This document shows positions 9,367 through 18,374 of a stretch of 64,000 bases of DNA, in pieces. This stretch comes from Rhizobiales bacterium IMCC20636 (GTDB taxonomy: Bacteria > Pseudomonadota > Alphaproteobacteria > Rhizobiales > GCA-2746425). Both the position numbers and the translations under genes were made by a program. Every line of letters begins with the position of its first letter. Position 1 is the first letter of the stretch. The stretch lies in the NCBI GenBank assembly GCA_016865015.1, contig CP018226.1:2945001-3009000 (forward strand), given 5' to 3'. The notes beneath the pieces are model-generated. The model had not been told where the DNA came from, did not search any database, and was given only the letters and a program-made list of their open reading frames with translations.

Positions 9367-10428
9367 AAATGCCTGCGTTGACATATACACCATCCGCCAT
9401 TCTCGGACTTGTTCCGAGAATCCAGTAGCGGTGTCCGTCAAGTACCGAGGCCTGGTTCTCGATGGCCACGGGATGGATTCTCGGAATAAATCCGAAAATG
9501 ACGGCGTGGGGTTTGGGTTGGGATGAAATCCCTTGTCATGGATCTGGGCTTTGAGGTTCGCCATCAACCACTTTGCATGTCTGCGCGTTTCATCAAGACG
9601 CGTGCATTGACATACACACTCCCCGTCATTCTCAGACTTGTTCCGAGAATCCAGTAGCGGTGTTCGTCAAGTACCGAGGCCTGGTTCTCTTTGACCACGG
9701 GATGGATTCTCGGAACAAGTCCGAGAATGACGGCGTGGGGGTTTGGGTTGGGATGAAATCCCTTGTCATCGGTCTGGGCTTTGAGGCTCGCCATCAACCA
9801 CTTTGCATGTCTGCGCGTTTCATCAAGACGCGTGCATTGACATACACACTCCCCGTCATTCTCAGACTTGTTCCGAGAAACCAGTAGCGGTGTCCGTCAA
9901 GTACCGAGACCTGGTTCTCGATGGCCACGGGATGGATTCTCGGAATAAATCCGAGAATGACGGCGTGGGGGTTTGGGTTGGGATGAAATCCCTTGTCATG
10001 GATCTGGGCTTTGAGGCTCGCCATCAACCATTTTGCATGTCTGCGCGTTTCATCAAGACGCGTGCATTGACATACACACTCCCCGTCATTCTCGAACTTG
10101 TTCCGAGAATCCAGTAGCGGTGTCCGTCAAGTACCGAGACCTGGTTCTCGATGGCCACGGGATGGATTCTCGGAATAAATCCGAGAATGACGGCGTGGGG
10201 GTTTGGTTTGGGATGAAATCCCTTGTCATGGATTTGGGCTTTGAGGCTCGCCATCAACCACTTTGCATGTCTGTGCGTTTCATCAAGACGCGTGCATTGA
10301 CATACACACTCCCCGTCATTCTCGGACTTGTTCCGAGAAACCAGTAGCGGTGCTCGTCAAGTACCGAGACCTGGTTCTCGATGGCCACGGGATGGATTCT
10401 CGGAATAAATCCGAGAATGACGGCGTGG
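9367..10428. repeat. Tandem array of about 230-bp units with paired inverted palindromes
   Basis: The motif GGATGGATTCTCGGA recurs at 9471, 9700, 9930, 10160 and 10390, giving a period of 229-230 bases and five units. Each unit carries two hairpins with arms ATTCTCGGA and TCCGAGAAT, placed in inverted orientation about 45 bases apart: a left one with loop CTTGT and a right one with loop ATAAA or ACAAG. The hairpin belongs to the alphaproteobacterial intergenic palindrome family (a BIME-like arrangement). Between pairs lies a conserved spacer of roughly 125 bases. The first unit is divergent at its left edge and the last ends in a run of G near 10430. Open frames inside are repeat artefacts. 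Confidence 0.92.
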
Positions 10429-10522
10429 GGGGGGGAAGAGTGTCTTGCCGGATGATCGGGTCCGGATGATCAGGTCCAGATGATCCGCTGATCACGTATG
10501 AAGCTTCTTTCCAAAAAACTCG

Positions 10523-10556
10523 CAAAAAAAGCCCGGCGGTTTCCCGCCGGGCTTTC
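10523..10556 (-). terminator. Rho-independent terminator of the porin gene
   Basis: A GC-rich inverted repeat with arms AAAGCCCGGCGG and CCGCCGGGCTTT around a 3-4 base loop. Read on the minus strand it is followed by a run of seven T. It lies about 40 bases beyond the porin stop codon at 10595, in the right orientation to end that transcript and separate it from the repeat array. Confidence 0.9.
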
Positions 10557-10594
10557 AAAATCTTGAACCTGACAGATGTCAGATCAAAATCAGC

Positions 10595-11911
10595 TTAGAA
10601 GTTGCGCTGAATGCGCAGTTTTGCTTCCCAGTTGTCTGTATCTGTAGCAGCAGTACCGAGCATTACATTCGCTTCTTCTTCGGTATCTGTGTACTGACCA
10701 GCCAAGCTGACTACGAGGTTTTCAACAACTTCGTATTCAAGAGTTGCACTGATCATCCAGATTTCAGCCTGATCGTCAAAGTCATGGTAAGCACCAGTCA
10801 AACCAAGGTTCAGATCGCTGGAGAAGTCATGGCTCAGACCAGCCAAGACATACCAACCGGACATTGTGTCAGTGATGTTGCCAGTAAGAACGTCAACTGC
10901 AGCTTCGTAGTAGTCTGCGCCACCGATGTAGTGCATGGCACCATCAGCATATGCACCAACAACCTTAACTTTGGTCATGGAACCGACATTCAGTTCGATA
11001 CCGGCCTGAACAGCCCAACCATAGTCTTCGTCAAGTTGACCACTTACAACATTAAAAGTTGATATACCTGGAACTACGACAGTACCAGACGTAAAGGTAG
11101 GACCAAATGGTGCAGTAGCAACTGAAGTGATCGAGCGGATCTGATGCAGAGCACCAGAAATCTGAGCAGAACCCCAACCCTGTGAAATACGCAGGCTGGC
11201 AACAACATCAGGAATTTCCATTCCTGCATAAGTCGCATCCGTACCTACATTCGACCCGGCGAGCAACGTAGTAGTAGTAGTAGTGGTAACTATCGCACCT
11301 GCTGAAACAGTTGTGGTGATACCGGTATCAAAAACAGTAGTACCAGCGTACTGAGCAATCTTGGCGCGACGATCACGGCCATCTTCAAGACCCAGTGTCA
11401 TGGACAGGCCATTGCCGAAAGGCATGATGAAAGTGAACTGGTTGATGCCTTCATCAACATAGAAACCGTCATAAATGCCGTAACCACCACCGAAATCGTA
11501 ACGGGATGTTTCACGACCGACCAAGATGTTCTCACCGATTGTGACCCATGCATCGCCAAGATCGATTGAACCTTCGTTCGAACCAGCAATAGCGAACTGA
11601 CCAACCAGCATGCCAACTTCAGTCATTGAAGACGCATTTACTACGAGCTCAATGTTTGAGTTGAGGAAAGATGTGTCGACTGTGTCGTCATCCACGCCAT
11701 TATCGTCGTTTGAACGAACACCAATTTCTGTCCGTACACGGCCAGAGAATTTCAGGCATGTTTCTGTGCCTGGGATGTAGTGGAAACCAGCGCCGAACGC
11801 ATCACAAACACGAACGTAATCAACTGGCTCAACAACTGGCAAATCAGCTGCCTGTGCGCCTGTTACAGCGACGAGAGCGGCGGCAGAGCCGAGCAAAATG
11901 CTCTTTTTCAT
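10595..11911 (-). CDS. Rhizobiales-type outer-membrane porin (Porin_2 / Omp2b family)
   Basis: A 438-residue trimeric beta-barrel porin for passive diffusion of small solutes. A Sec signal peptide is clear (residues 1-21, ending AQA before ADLP). It is followed by the family hallmark YVRVCDAFGAGFHYIPGTETC with two cysteines, and by KFSGRVRTEIG. Alternating hydrophobic strands run to the C-terminal aromatic residue in LRIQRNF, required for BAM recognition. The GGAGGT ribosome-binding site sits 8-13 bases before the ATG, consistent with high expression. One loop has seven consecutive threonines encoded by an ACT triplet run (11268-11288). A strong terminator follows the gene. It is flanked on both sides by repeat arrays. 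Confidence 0.95.
   Translation of the reverse strand: MKKSILLGSAAALVAVTGAQAADLPVVEPVDYVRVCDAFGAGFHYIPGTETCLKFSGRVRTEIGVRSNDDNGVDDDTVDTSFLNSNIELVVNASSMTEVGMLVGQFAIAGSNEGSIDLGDAWVTIGENILVGRETSRYDFGGGYGIYDGFYVDEGINQFTFIMPFGNGLSMTLGLEDGRDRRAKIAQYAGTTVFDTGITTTVSAGAIVTTTTTTTLLAGSNVGTDATYAGMEIPDVVASLRISQGWGSAQISGALHQIRSITSVATAPFGPTFTSGTVVVPGISTFNVVSGQLDEDYGWAVQAGIELNVGSMTKVKVVGAYADGAMHYIGGADYYEAAVDVLTGNITDTMSGWYVLAGLSHDFSSDLNLGLTGAYHDFDDQAEIWMISATLEYEVVENLVVSLAGQYTDTEEEANVMLGTAATDTDNWEAKLRIQRNF
11268..11288. repeat. GTA/ACT triplet microsatellite inside the porin gene
   Basis: On the plus strand five GTA triplets are followed by GTG and GTA. On the coding strand they give ACC, five ACT and ACG, that is, seven threonines in a row. 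The position is in a variable, probably surface-exposed loop of the barrel. Triplet slippage would change loop length without breaking the frame. Confidence 0.85.
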
Positions 11912-12550
11912 AGTATGACCTCCAAAGTCATTTCAATTATCGGGTCTGACACAAGATGGTTCACGAAACTGAATTCCAGGAACCGGGTCAAACCCCCCAA
12001 TGCGAGGGCGATGTCTTCTGGTAGGCCATGCCGCCGGATGAATCGCCCCTAACGCAATCGGACAATTGCGGATCGCGCCGGTTACATCAATGGTAAAATC
12101 GGCATTCGAGGCTGTTGCGTGCGTCTTGAGGTATGAGTGTTGCATTCTGAACACAGATTCTGCACGGGCTTTAAGATTCTGTTGGGATATGTGAACGGCG
12201 TCTCCCGTTTTGACCTGCTTGTTAACCACGTCGAATGGCGGGTTTTTGCGATTTCCTTGCGTCATGCGGGGCATTTCAACAGACGTAGCGTGATTCTTCT
12301 GCCCAGAAATCAGACTTTCGCCGTTTCTGCATTTGGTTCTGTCATCAGGCGTGTAAGCCCTTCCGAACAACTCCCGGGGTGACTGGATAGAGGGTGCGCT
12401 GGTCCAGTAGGTTTGGGGCTGGAAATGGATTCTCGGAATAAATCCGAGAATGACGGCGTGGGTGGTTGGGTTTGAACCTATACGCATTTCTTTAAGACTC
12501 ATGTTTTAGGCATCGGCACTCACCGTAGATTTACGCACCGGTCGCGCCCC
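11912..12550. other. Region upstream of the porin, no convincing gene
   Basis: About 640 bases. The first 20 hold the porin ribosome-binding site, and the promoter must lie within the next few hundred. Open frames on both strands (for example 11933-12502 minus and 12137-12382 plus) show no recognisable motif, and one runs through a palindromic repeat, so I do not call them. A single right-type palindrome is at 12427-12454. A long untranslated leader or small RNA is possible but not visible. Confidence 0.5.
12427..12454. repeat. Solitary palindromic intergenic element
   Basis: One hairpin with arms ATTCTCGGA and TCCGAGAAT and loop ATAAA, followed by GACGGCGTGGGTGG. It has the same form as the right-hand hairpins of the neighbouring tandem arrays. 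It lies about 100 bases before the left end of the 326-bp array and may be its eroded outermost unit. Confidence 0.8.
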
Positions 12551-13600
12551 CACTCCGCGTCACTCTCGGATTTATTCAGAGAATCCACTTGCGGTGCCAT
12601 TGTGGTTGCCAGGTTTGCCGGTGACGTGATGCTTCAACGTGCAGCGCCAGTTCTGTGTGCTCTTTCCTTCTCATATAGGCGGGCGGGCCATTGTCAGGCC
12701 GTGGCTCCCGATGTTCACAAGATGGATTCTCGGAATAAATCCGAGAATGACGGCGTTGGGGCTGGGATTGAACTGGTTGAGACCCTGCTTTGCTGGCAAG
12801 GAAGCGTCCAATGACATGGGCACTGCCGTCTACACATATGCACTGCCCGTAGATATGCGCACTCCCCGCAGACACCCACTCCCCGTCATTCTCGGATTTA
12901 TTCCGAGAAGCCATTGGCAGCGCCATTATCGCTGTCAGGCTTGCGGCTGCCGCGATGCTTCAACATGTAGTGTCAGTCCTGTGCGCTCTTTCCTTCTCAT
13001 ATAGGCGGGCGGGCAATTGTCAGGCCGTGGCTCCCGATGTTCACAAGATGGATTCTCGGAATAAATCCGAGAATGACGGCGTTGGGGCTGGGATTGAACT
13101 GGTTGAGACCCTGCTTTGCTGGCAAGGAAGCGTCCAACGACATGGGCACTGCCGTCTACACATATGCACTGCCCGTAGATATGCGCACTACCCGCAGACA
13201 CCCACTCCCCGTCATTCTCGGATTTATTCCGAGAAGCCATTGGCAGCGCCATTATCGCTGTCAGGCTTGCGGCTGCCGCGATGCTTCAACGTGCAGTGTC
13301 AGTCCTGTGCGCTCTTTCCTTCTCATATAGGCGGGCGGGCCATTGTCAGGCCGTGGCTCCCGATGTTCACAAGATGGATTCTCGGAATAAATCCGAGAAT
13401 GACGGCGTGGGTGGTTGGGTTTGAACTGGTTGGAGGCTGGTTGAGACCCTGCTTTGCTAGCAAGGAAGCGTCCAACGACATGGGCACTGCCGTCTACACA
13501 TACACACTCCCGCTTCACATATGCACTGCCCGTAGATATGCGCACTCCCCGCAGACACACACTCCCCGTCATTCTCGGATTTATTCCGAGAATCCACCTG
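12551..13600. repeat. Tandem array of 326-bp units with alternating palindromes
   Basis: The motif GATGGATTCTCGGAATAAAT begins at 12721, 13047 and 13373, an exact period of 326 bases. Seven hairpins alternate in orientation: left-type near 12558 (degenerate), 12890, 13212 and 13568; right-type near 12723, 13049 and 13375. Spacers include a conserved block from CTCATATAGGCGGGCGGGC to the hairpin. There is also an A/C-rich segment made of short near-repeats of CACATATGCACTGCCCG-like words, which has expanded in the last unit (13491-13560). The first two units are nearly identical, so duplication is recent. The array ends about 100 bases before the ugd start. Confidence 0.92.
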
Positions 13601-13698
13601 CAGAACCATTGTGGTTTGCGTTTTTCCGTGACTTCGGGGCTATGCCGGAATATGCAATGCCGGATTCAGCAACAAGATGGCCTTTGGCAGGAGTTTCC

Positions 13699-15006
13699 AT
13701 GCAAGTCACTATTATAGGCACCGGATATGTGGGCCTTGTTTCGGGAATTTGTTTTTCTGAATTCGGGTTTCAGGTCACCTGTGTGGATCTGGATGCTGAG
13801 AAGATCGATTCCCTGAACAATGGCGTTCTGCCAATCTATGAGCCGGGACTTGACCGGCTTATGGAACAGAACAGCCAGCGGCTGACATTTACAACTGATC
13901 TGGAGTCGGCAGTCGCCAACGCTGATGTGGTGTTCATTGCCGTCGGAACGCCGTCGCGCCGAGGTGATGGTGAGGCGGATCTGCAATATGTTCACTCTGC
14001 CGCCAAGCAAATTGCGCGCGCCATGAAACCGGAAACGGTGATCGTGCTGAAATCAACAGTCGTGGTGGGCACGAATGCCGAGGTTCGGCGTATTATCGAG
14101 GCGGAGCGCCCCGGTGTGCCGTTTTCTCTGGCTTCCAACCCGGAATTTCTGCGCGAAGGATCGGCCATCGAGGACTTCATGCGCCCGGACCGGGTGGTGG
14201 TTGGTGTCACCGATGAACGCGCAACACAGGTTTTGCAGCAATTGTATCGCCCGCTCTATCTCAGAGATGCGCCGATTGTGATAACGACCCCGGAAAACGC
14301 AGAACTGATAAAATATGCAGCGAATGCATTTCTGGCGATGAAAATCACCTTTATCAATGAAGTCGCCGATTTGTGCGAGCAAACCGGCGGCAATGTTCAG
14401 GAAGTTGCCAAGGCCATTGGCCTGGACAACCGCATCGGAGGCAAGTTCCTGCATGCGGGACCAGGATTTGGCGGTTCGTGTTTTCCCAAGGATACACGGG
14501 CCTTTGCCGCCACAGGGCGGAAATATGGCGCAGCACAGACTCTTATAGAGACAGTGGTGGATGTGAATGAGGCGCGCAAACATGCGATGGCCAAAAAAGT
14601 TCTGGCCGAATTGGGCGATACGCCGCAGGGCAAGACTGTTGGCGTGCTGGGGCTGGCTTTCAAGCCAAATACGGATGACATGCGCGAAGCGCCCAGCCTG
14701 GCGGTCATTCCCGCTTTGGAAGCGGCTGGCGTGATAGTAAAGGCGCATGACCCGCAGGCCATGGCCGAAGCAAGGGACTATCTGCCGAATACGCAGTTCT
14801 GTGAAACGGCAGAAGAAGCCATCACCGATGTGGATGTGGCCGTGATCATGACGGAATGGAATGCGTATCGCGCGCTGGATATGAAGACGGTCAAAGCAAG
14901 AATGCGCGGCAATATTATTGTGGATTTACGCAATATCTATCCTGGTGATGCTGTGCGGAAAGCAGGGCTGACTTATGTTTCCATTGGACGTCCCCGGACA
15001 AAGTGA
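13699..15006 (+). CDS. ugd: UDP-glucose 6-dehydrogenase
   Basis: A 435-residue enzyme that oxidises UDP-glucose to UDP-glucuronate with two NAD+, feeding exopolysaccharide, LPS or glycolipid synthesis. The NAD-binding motif GTGYVG is at residues 7-12. The catalytic cysteine is in GPGFGGSCFPKD (C261), and GLAFKPNTDDMREAPS marks the C-terminal domain. The ATG at 13699 is preceded by GGCAGGAG at good spacing and gives the normal family length. The same frame stays open for 744 bases upstream through the repeat array, but that extension is not coding. The next gene, a TPR-sulfotransferase, begins 45 bases downstream on the same strand. Confidence 0.96.
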   Translation: MQVTIIGTGYVGLVSGICFSEFGFQVTCVDLDAEKIDSLNNGVLPIYEPGLDRLMEQNSQRLTFTTDLESAVANADVVFIAVGTPSRRGDGEADLQYVHSAAKQIARAMKPETVIVLKSTVVVGTNAEVRRIIEAERPGVPFSLASNPEFLREGSAIEDFMRPDRVVVGVTDERATQVLQQLYRPLYLRDAPIVITTPENAELIKYAANAFLAMKITFINEVADLCEQTGGNVQEVAKAIGLDNRIGGKFLHAGPGFGGSCFPKDTRAFAATGRKYGAAQTLIETVVDVNEARKHAMAKKVLAELGDTPQGKTVGVLGLAFKPNTDDMREAPSLAVIPALEAAGVIVKAHDPQAMAEARDYLPNTQFCETAEEAITDVDVAVIMTEWNAYRALDMKTVKARMRGNIIVDLRNIYPGDAVRKAGLTYVSIGRPRTK

Positions 15007-15051
15007 TAAAATACATCAAACCGAATAAAACCAGTTGAATTGGCACGATAC

Positions 15052-16887
15052 ATGAACCGCGCAGAAAAACGTCGTCAGGCGAAGCAGGCTCAGGCCGCAC
15101 AACCCACCCCCTCCTCTGGCCGACAGACACGCCGGAAGAAGCGCAACGGTGTCTACCGGACCAAAGGTGACCCGCAACAATTGTTGGCAATGCTGGAACA
15201 GGCACACCTTCTGTATACCAACAAGCAGGAAGAGCGGGCCAAGCTTGCCTATCATGCAATTCTGCAGATTGACCCGAATTTCCCCGATGCCAACAATTCT
15301 CTGGGCATTCTCGATGTCGAGGCCGGGAACCATGAATTGGCGGCACGGTGGTTTGAAAAGGCTATCAAGGCAGAACCGACACGGCCGACGTTCCACAACA
15401 ATCGCGGACTGGCCCTGATGGAAATTGGCCGCATGAAGGAAGCTGTCAGTTGTTTTGAAGCCTCTCTTGATGCCGACCCGGATTTTGTTCCTGCGATGGT
15501 CAATTTGGGCAAAGGTTATAACGCGATCAAGAATTATACCGGTGCGGTGCCCTTTCTGGAGAAAGTAATTGCCACGACGCCAGACTTTCTGGATGCTTAT
15601 TCCGAATTGGCCAATGCGTACGGTGAGTTGGGCGATCTGGAAAATGCCCTGAAAGCACTGGATGCTGCTCTGGAAATCCGCCCGGATTATGGAACACTGC
15701 TGAACCAGAAAGCCATGCTGTTCACCACTTTTGGGCAGCTTGAGAATGCTGAAGCGATTTTCAGGAACATCGCCGAGAAATACCCGGATAATGCTGGTGC
15801 CTATATTGCCATCGCGCGGACCAAGAAATTTGAGTCCTATGATGACGACATGGCAACCATGGAGCGCCTCTACAAGAAGATGCCGGATGTTGACTATGCC
15901 AAAACACTGAAGGGTGAGGCACAGAAAGACGGCGAAGAAGACCTCAAGATGAATTTGGCGATGGCACTGGCCAAAGCCCTTGAAGCGCTGAAGGAATATG
16001 AACAGTCTTTCTTTTATTACAAGGAAGGTAACCGTTTGCGGCGTAAAAAATACTTTTACGATCAAGCCAAGGATTTTGCAGAATTTGATCAGCGCCGGGA
16101 ACTGTTCACCCCTGCACTGCTGAAACAATTTGCAAATGTCGGAGACCAGGACAAGACGCCAATTTTCATCGTCGGCATGCCGCGTTCGGGCACCACATTG
16201 CTTGAACAGGTGTTTCATTCGCATCGGGATGTTTTTGGTGCTGGCGAGTTGGGGTACATGCCGCAACTGGTTCGTGAAAAGTTCAAGGATATGCGTGCTT
16301 TTGAAGACAGACTGAAAGCCGGAAAGGTGACAGCTGAAACGTTTCGGGAGATGGGCGCTGCCTATATCGAGAAAATACGCGAGCTGAATTCTGACAGCCC
16401 GTATATCACTGACAAGATGCCGCACAATTTCCTGCAGGTCGGCTTTATCAAACTGGCCCTGCCGAATGCAAAAGTGATCCACAGCTATCGTAACCCGATT
16501 GACAATGCCTTCGCGATATTCAAGCAAATCTTTGGCAATGACGGGCATTCCTACGCCTATGACCTTGTGGAACTGGGTCAGTATCACAATAAATACCGTG
16601 AATTGATGGCGCATTGGGACAGTATTTTCCCCGGTCAAATCCTGGAAAACCGCTATGAGGATATGGTGGCTGATCTGGAGAAACAGACCCGAACCGTGCT
16701 GGATTTCTGCGGGCTGGACTGGGATCCGAATTGTCTGAATTTCCACGAGTCGGATCGTGCCATTCGCACGGCCAGTGTGACGCAGGTGCGGCAACCGATC
16801 TACAGCGGGTCTGTGGAGAAGTGGCGCAAATATGAAGCGCAGTTGCAGCCATTGATCCGGGTTCTGGAAAAAGGTCTGCCGTTTTAG
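15052..16887 (+). CDS. TPR-repeat sulfotransferase
   Basis: A protein of 611 residues from the ATG at 15052; an in-frame TTG at 15040 is also possible, but MNRAEKRRQ is the usual start of such proteins. The N-terminal half has tandem tetratricopeptide repeats (about residues 45-300). The C-terminal half is a PAPS-dependent sulfotransferase, with the 5'-phosphosulfate loop FIVGMPRSGTTLLEQVFHSH (near residue 373) and the 3'-phosphate-binding VIHSYRNPIDNAF. It should transfer sulfate from PAPS to a carbohydrate, protein or metabolite. The substrate is unknown. The adjacent ugd suggests a uronate-containing polysaccharide, which is inference. It overlaps the convergent metallohydrolase gene by 4 bases. 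Confidence 0.87.
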   Translation: MNRAEKRRQAKQAQAAQPTPSSGRQTRRKKRNGVYRTKGDPQQLLAMLEQAHLLYTNKQEERAKLAYHAILQIDPNFPDANNSLGILDVEAGNHELAARWFEKAIKAEPTRPTFHNNRGLALMEIGRMKEAVSCFEASLDADPDFVPAMVNLGKGYNAIKNYTGAVPFLEKVIATTPDFLDAYSELANAYGELGDLENALKALDAALEIRPDYGTLLNQKAMLFTTFGQLENAEAIFRNIAEKYPDNAGAYIAIARTKKFESYDDDMATMERLYKKMPDVDYAKTLKGEAQKDGEEDLKMNLAMALAKALEALKEYEQSFFYYKEGNRLRRKKYFYDQAKDFAEFDQRRELFTPALLKQFANVGDQDKTPIFIVGMPRSGTTLLEQVFHSHRDVFGAGELGYMPQLVREKFKDMRAFEDRLKAGKVTAETFREMGAAYIEKIRELNSDSPYITDKMPHNFLQVGFIKLALPNAKVIHSYRNPIDNAFAIFKQIFGNDGHSYAYDLVELGQYHNKYRELMAHWDSIFPGQILENRYEDMVADLEKQTRTVLDFCGLDWDPNCLNFHESDRAIRTASVTQVRQPIYSGSVEKWRKYEAQLQPLIRVLEKGLPF

Positions 16888-17687
16888 AGCCTTGCCTGCC
16901 TGGGCGGCACATGCAGGGCGACGATGCTGTCGTCGCCCGTAAATAGCGGCTCATAGATCGACCTGACAATCGGATCGTGACCGGGAATGATGTGATCGTC
17001 GCTTTCCGCAAGCTTTCTCAGAGTATTGAACCCGGACAACATATCCTCGACATCCACGACAATGGGAAACGGTTTGCCAAGGCGGTAATTCTCGTAAAAG
17101 TGGCTTGCATCCGAGGCCAGAACGACCCAGCCACGGGCGGTTTTGACACGGACGCATTGCAGCCCGCGGCTGTGACCGCCAATGAGGTGGGTTTCAACGC
17201 CATCTGTGATGCTGGCGTTGCCGGAGGAAAACTGGACGCGGCCCGCGAACAAAGCGCGCACCATGTCGCAGACATGCTCCCCTGTGAAGGGCGCACGCAG
17301 ATGATCGTGGCACATGCAGGGGCCGGTCGCATACGCCATTTCGGCGGCCTGAACATGAAGTCTGGCGCGTGGAAAGGCAGTCAGACAACCGGCATGATCA
17401 TAATGCAGATGGGTGACAATGACGGTATCGACGGCATCGGGATCAACACCAAACTGGCGCAATTTGTCGGCCGGACTGATCTGAATTTCGCGATGTCTTG
17501 CCCGCGCTTCTTGTGTGTCATAGCCGGTATCGACGACAATGGTGCGGGTCCCCTGCCGCAGCACCCAGATAAAGTAATCCATGGCGTGCGGAAGCTCATG
17601 ATGCGGATCGGCGATGAACGACTCTGCGCGCGTTCTTGCATTACGCTCGGCATATTTCAGCGCAAAGACTTCCCATAGATCACTCAC
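16884..17687 (-). CDS. Metallo-beta-lactamase-fold hydrolase, lactonase-like
   Basis: A 267-residue MBL-fold enzyme resembling the N-acyl-homoserine lactonase (AttM/AiiA) group. The zinc motif HLHYDHAG lies at H93, H95, D97, H98. Further ligands are expected in IGGHSRG, ASDASHF and PGHDP. It starts with GTG at 17687, preceded by AGGAG that overlaps the stop region of the GntR gene 9 bases upstream, so it is the last gene of the minus-strand operon. In this metabolic setting a sugar-acid or other lactone is a more likely substrate than a quorum signal, although family membership alone cannot separate them. Confidence 0.82.
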   Translation of the reverse strand: MSDLWEVFALKYAERNARTRAESFIADPHHELPHAMDYFIWVLRQGTRTIVVDTGYDTQEARARHREIQISPADKLRQFGVDPDAVDTVIVTHLHYDHAGCLTAFPRARLHVQAAEMAYATGPCMCHDHLRAPFTGEHVCDMVRALFAGRVQFSSGNASITDGVETHLIGGHSRGLQCVRVKTARGWVVLASDASHFYENYRLGKPFPIVVDVEDMLSGFNTLRKLAESDDHIIPGHDPIVRSIYEPLFTGDDSIVALHVPPRQARL

Positions 17688-17696
17688 ATCAGGCTC

Positions 17697-18374
17697 CTAA
17701 AGGTGGCTTAGATTGTGATGTTTAATCAGATTCAACAGCATGGTCTTGCCGTTCTCGCGATGGTCGCGATGCAGTTTTCGCGCGGCTTTCCAATTGCCCG
17801 CCTGTACGAGTTCCACCAGCTTTCTGTGATCCTCATTGGAACACACCGGTTTTGGGCGCAGGGTGAGCGTTGCGATGCGGGCACGATGCACCTGATCCCA
17901 GAATGTACCAATGATTTTTGACAGGCGGGCATTGCCTGCAAACCTGACCAGATCCATGTGAAATGCCTGATCGGCATCGGCCCAGGCTACCAGATCATCG
18001 GCCTCAAGGGCCGCGTCCATGGCGCCGACATGCGACATCAGAAGATCATGCGCTTCTGCCCCGAGCCCCGCGCGCGCCACCTTTTCGGCAGCATATGGCT
18101 CCAGCTCGGTCAGAAGATCATAGATATCCTGCATGTCTTCGATGGAAATTGGCAGAACAATTATGCCGTGTCGGGGCCGTATGCTCAAGAACCCCTCGCT
18201 CTGGAGTTGAAGCGTTGCTTCGCGCACCGGTGTGCGGCTCATCCCCAGCATTTCGGCAAGTTCGGTCTCCAGATAGGACGCTGACGGTTTCAGCTTGTTT
18301 TCCATCACCAGTGATTTCAGCGTCTGATAAGCGCGTTGGGTCTGAGTGTCATTCTTTTGCGCCGGGGCTGTCAC
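17697..18374 (-). CDS. GntR/FadR-family transcriptional regulator (FCD domain)
   Basis: A 225-residue regulator. The N-terminal winged helix-turn-helix (about residues 10-80) contains LAEMLGMSRTPVREATLQLQ, typical of GntR proteins. The C-terminal all-helical FCD ligand domain (about 90-215) has the metal-binding histidines expected in such domains (AFHMDLVRFAGN, DHRKLVELV, HRDHREN). The start is GTG at 18374, overlapping the TGA stop of the upstream oxidoreductase gene as GTGA. It sits inside the operon it probably controls and likely binds the AT-rich palindrome near 20704-20732, responding to a substrate or intermediate of the pathway. Confidence 0.92.
   Translation of the reverse strand: MTAPAQKNDTQTQRAYQTLKSLVMENKLKPSASYLETELAEMLGMSRTPVREATLQLQSEGFLSIRPRHGIIVLPISIEDMQDIYDLLTELEPYAAEKVARAGLGAEAHDLLMSHVGAMDAALEADDLVAWADADQAFHMDLVRFAGNARLSKIIGTFWDQVHRARIATLTLRPKPVCSNEDHRKLVELVQAGNWKAARKLHRDHRENGKTMLLNLIKHHNLSHL

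Noticed and set aside
9573-10347. Series of similar 104-residue open frames (and 77-residue frames on the other strand) across the first array
   Set aside because: They recur with the 230-base unit and consist of the palindromes and spacers. They have no ribosome-binding sites or family features, so they are by-products of the repeats.
11933-12502. 189-residue minus-strand frame upstream of the porin
   Set aside because: Its N-terminus is translated palindrome and the rest has no features. The region more likely holds the porin promoter and leader.
9367-13600. Possible CRISPR arrays
   Set aside because: The repeat units are 230 or 326 bases, the spacers are identical between units instead of unique, and no cas gene is present.
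12955-13698. In-frame extension upstream of ugd that would make a 683-residue protein
   Set aside because: The added 248 codons are repeat-array sequence. The internal ATG at 13699 has a good ribosome-binding site and yields the normal Ugd length and N-terminus.
15016-16794. 592-residue open frame on the minus strand opposite the TPR-sulfotransferase
   Set aside because: It is a shadow of the plus-strand gene, which has clear TPR and PAPS-binding motifs. The minus frame has no recognisable domain.
16884-17687. Dedicated quorum-quenching lactonase
   Set aside because: The fold and zinc motif allow it, but the gene is translationally coupled to a catabolic operon and no LuxI/LuxR genes are nearby, so a metabolic lactone is more likely.
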